Positions 63,083 through 64,000 of a stretch of DNA of 64,000 bases are shown one piece after another. The translations under genes were made by a program, and so were the position numbers. The notes under the pieces are model-generated. The model was given only the letters and a program-made list of their open reading frames with translations, made no database searches and was not told the DNA's origin. Origin of the DNA: Urophycis tenuis (lineage: Eukaryota; Chordata; Actinopteri; Gadiformes; Phycidae); assembly GCA_036785325.1 (NCBI GenBank), contig JAXIVH010000318.1, positions 62,001-126,000 on the forward strand. The letters run 5' to 3'. Each line of letters opens with the position of its first letter. Within the stretch, counting starts at the first letter, position 1.

Positions 63083-64000
63083 TCAGTTGGACCAACACCT
63101 CAGTCCAGGGTCATGAACTTGGTCCCACAAGAGGTACATCTGATGGGGCAGAAAGCGGTGCACCATCAGAATGTCCTTGTAGTAACACGGGTCAAGAGGG
63201 TCCAATTCTGATGAGGGGATCTTGAGCCCCCCGGGATTGATGCCGATATGGGAGGAAGGTTTGAGTCCCGCCCTAGCCAGGCACATCCCCATGTACACAT
63301 CGTCGATGGGATGCAGAGCAATGTGCTTGGACATCTTGTGCAGCACTTTGGCCGTGTGGGCAGACAGCAGGTAGCCTCCTCCGCTACAGTACGCAGGATA
63401 GGAGTCGGATTCCTGCACCTGAACGGGAACAAAGTACTTGTTTGGCTCTCGAACGGGCCCAGTGCCCTCCATGAGGCTGCCCACAAAGAGGTGCTTGTCA
63501 CCCCCGGCATCTCCTTGGATGCTCTGGAGGTACTCCACCATGTTGTCCGTGTGGGCAAATATGTCGTCGTCTCCGTTGAGTAGGAAATGTGCCTGGGGAC
63601 AGCGGTCCTCTAGCCACTCCAGGAAGAGGACTTGCTTCAGGGTCAGGTTCAAGAAAGACTCCCTAAAGTCCCACTGGAGGATGTCACTGTGTCTCCGGTG
63701 CTCCACCTCCATGAGCTTGTTCATCCTCTGCTTCTCCAGGTCGGTGCCTGTCGTCCCCGAGATGAAGACCCTGCGGATCCAGGCGGCGTTGTGTGTCCGC
63801 TCCATGGCCCAGGTCTCCCGGAGGACTTGTCTCCGCTCGTAGTTCTCTGGCGGGGACTTGATGACCAGCAGAAGGAAAATGTCCAATTTGTTCGTCCCAC
63901 CACATTTGTGGGGAAGGTCGAGCAGCAGGGGAAACTGTTTACAGTGCTGGTAGTACAGGAAGTTCTGGAGGCGCTCAGGGAGGTCAGAGAAGCTGGTGAC
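63083..64000 (-). CDS. b3gnt3: beta-1,3-N-acetylglucosaminyltransferase (B3GNT3-like), 5' end outside the window
   Basis: GT31 enzyme of the Golgi lumen that adds GlcNAc in beta-1,3 linkage to galactose, extending poly-N-acetyllactosamine or core-1 O-glycans. The frame is open from 64000 to TAG/TAA at 63083 (about 305 codons); the N-terminal cytosolic tail, transmembrane anchor and stem start lie beyond the edge. Visible are the stem-end motif LQNFLYYQHCKQFPLL, KLDIFLLLVIKSPPENYERR with RETWA, DILQWDFRESFLNLTLKQVL and the metal-binding FLLNGDDDIFAHTDN. Then come YFVPVQVQESDSYPAYCSGG, PIDDVYMGMCLARAGL and a C-terminal HRFLPHQMYLLW. Spacing and the LQNFLYY/HRFLP motifs are nearest to B3GNT3, but B3GNT2 and B3GNT7 are close relatives. 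No intron, stop or frameshift is seen. It is the only host gene here. Confidence 0.9.
   Translation of the reverse strand, partial: VTSFSDLPERLQNFLYYQHCKQFPLLLDLPHKCGGTNKLDIFLLLVIKSPPENYERRQVLRETWAMERTHNAAWIRRVFISGTTGTDLEKQRMNKLMEVEHRRHSDILQWDFRESFLNLTLKQVLFLEWLEDRCPQAHFLLNGDDDIFAHTDNMVEYLQSIQGDAGGDKHLFVGSLMEGTGPVREPNKYFVPVQVQESDSYPAYCSGGGYLLSAHTAKVLHKMSKHIALHPIDDVYMGMCLARAGLKPSSHIGINPGGLKIPSSELDPLDPCYYKDILMVHRFLPHQMYLLWDQVHDPGLRCWSN

Overview
This is a teleost (ray-finned fish) genomic window. The evidence is the repeat families: Ty3/gypsy chromovirus, Gmr1-type gypsy, BEL/Pao, CR1/L2-type and I-type LINEs, PIF/Harbinger, hAT, piggyBac and P-like elements, a tRNA-derived SINE, CA/GT microsatellites and intron-bearing transposases. 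The only host gene recognised is a GT31 beta-1,3-N-acetylglucosaminyltransferase (B3GNT3-like) on the minus strand at the right edge, cut by the window end. Almost everything else is transposable elements nested in one another. Boundaries were set by finding terminal repeats, target-site duplications (TSDs) and host reading frames that resume after the insert.

Layout. (1) About 318-7166: a long-armed foldback element flanked by TTAA. It is split by a 744-bp Harbinger derivative (393-1136) and by a full Harbinger (1308-6700). The Harbinger carries a Myb/SANT-like gene and a two-exon transposase, and its transposase intron holds a 1.08-kb palindromic MITE pair (5080-6159). (2) 7597-9022: a 1.4-kb palindromic element whose arms carry ~178-bp tandem units. 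(3) About 9026-31832: one old I-type LINE (ORF1 with CCHC knuckles; ORF2 with EN, RT and RNase H) broken by five insertions: a hAT MITE, a 1.7-kb solo LTR, a gypsy solo LTR, an unclassified TIR element and a piggyBac-like element. The 1.7-kb solo LTR contains a BEL/Pao element, which contains a CR1/L2-type LINE with an intact 1003-codon ORF, so nesting is four deep.

(4) 32054-58915: an old Ty3/gypsy element with a tRNA-Pro primer site. Its gag is split by an apparently intact chromovirus with identical-looking LTRs (32548-38097) and a hAT (38348-39659). Its 3' LTR is split by a P-like element (45370-58667) with 8-bp TSDs and a THAP-domain first exon. Inside the P-like element lie a Gmr1-type gypsy with integrase encoded before reverse transcriptase (45864-52395), a BED/hAT transposon (52472-55330) and a hAT MITE (56029-57063). 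(5) 58916-63082: AT-rich sequence with a second, inverted copy of that MITE, a SINE, a minisatellite and a LINE tail. (6) 63083-64000: the B3GNT3-like gene.

Function. Retroelement polyproteins supply capsid, protease, RT/RNase H and integrase. DNA transposons supply DDE transposases and DNA-binding partners. Most are dead through frameshifts, stops, deletions or a lost catalytic residue. The elements that look potentially competent are the chromovirus and the CR1/L2-type LINE. No CRISPR array, rRNA or bacterial-type feature is present.
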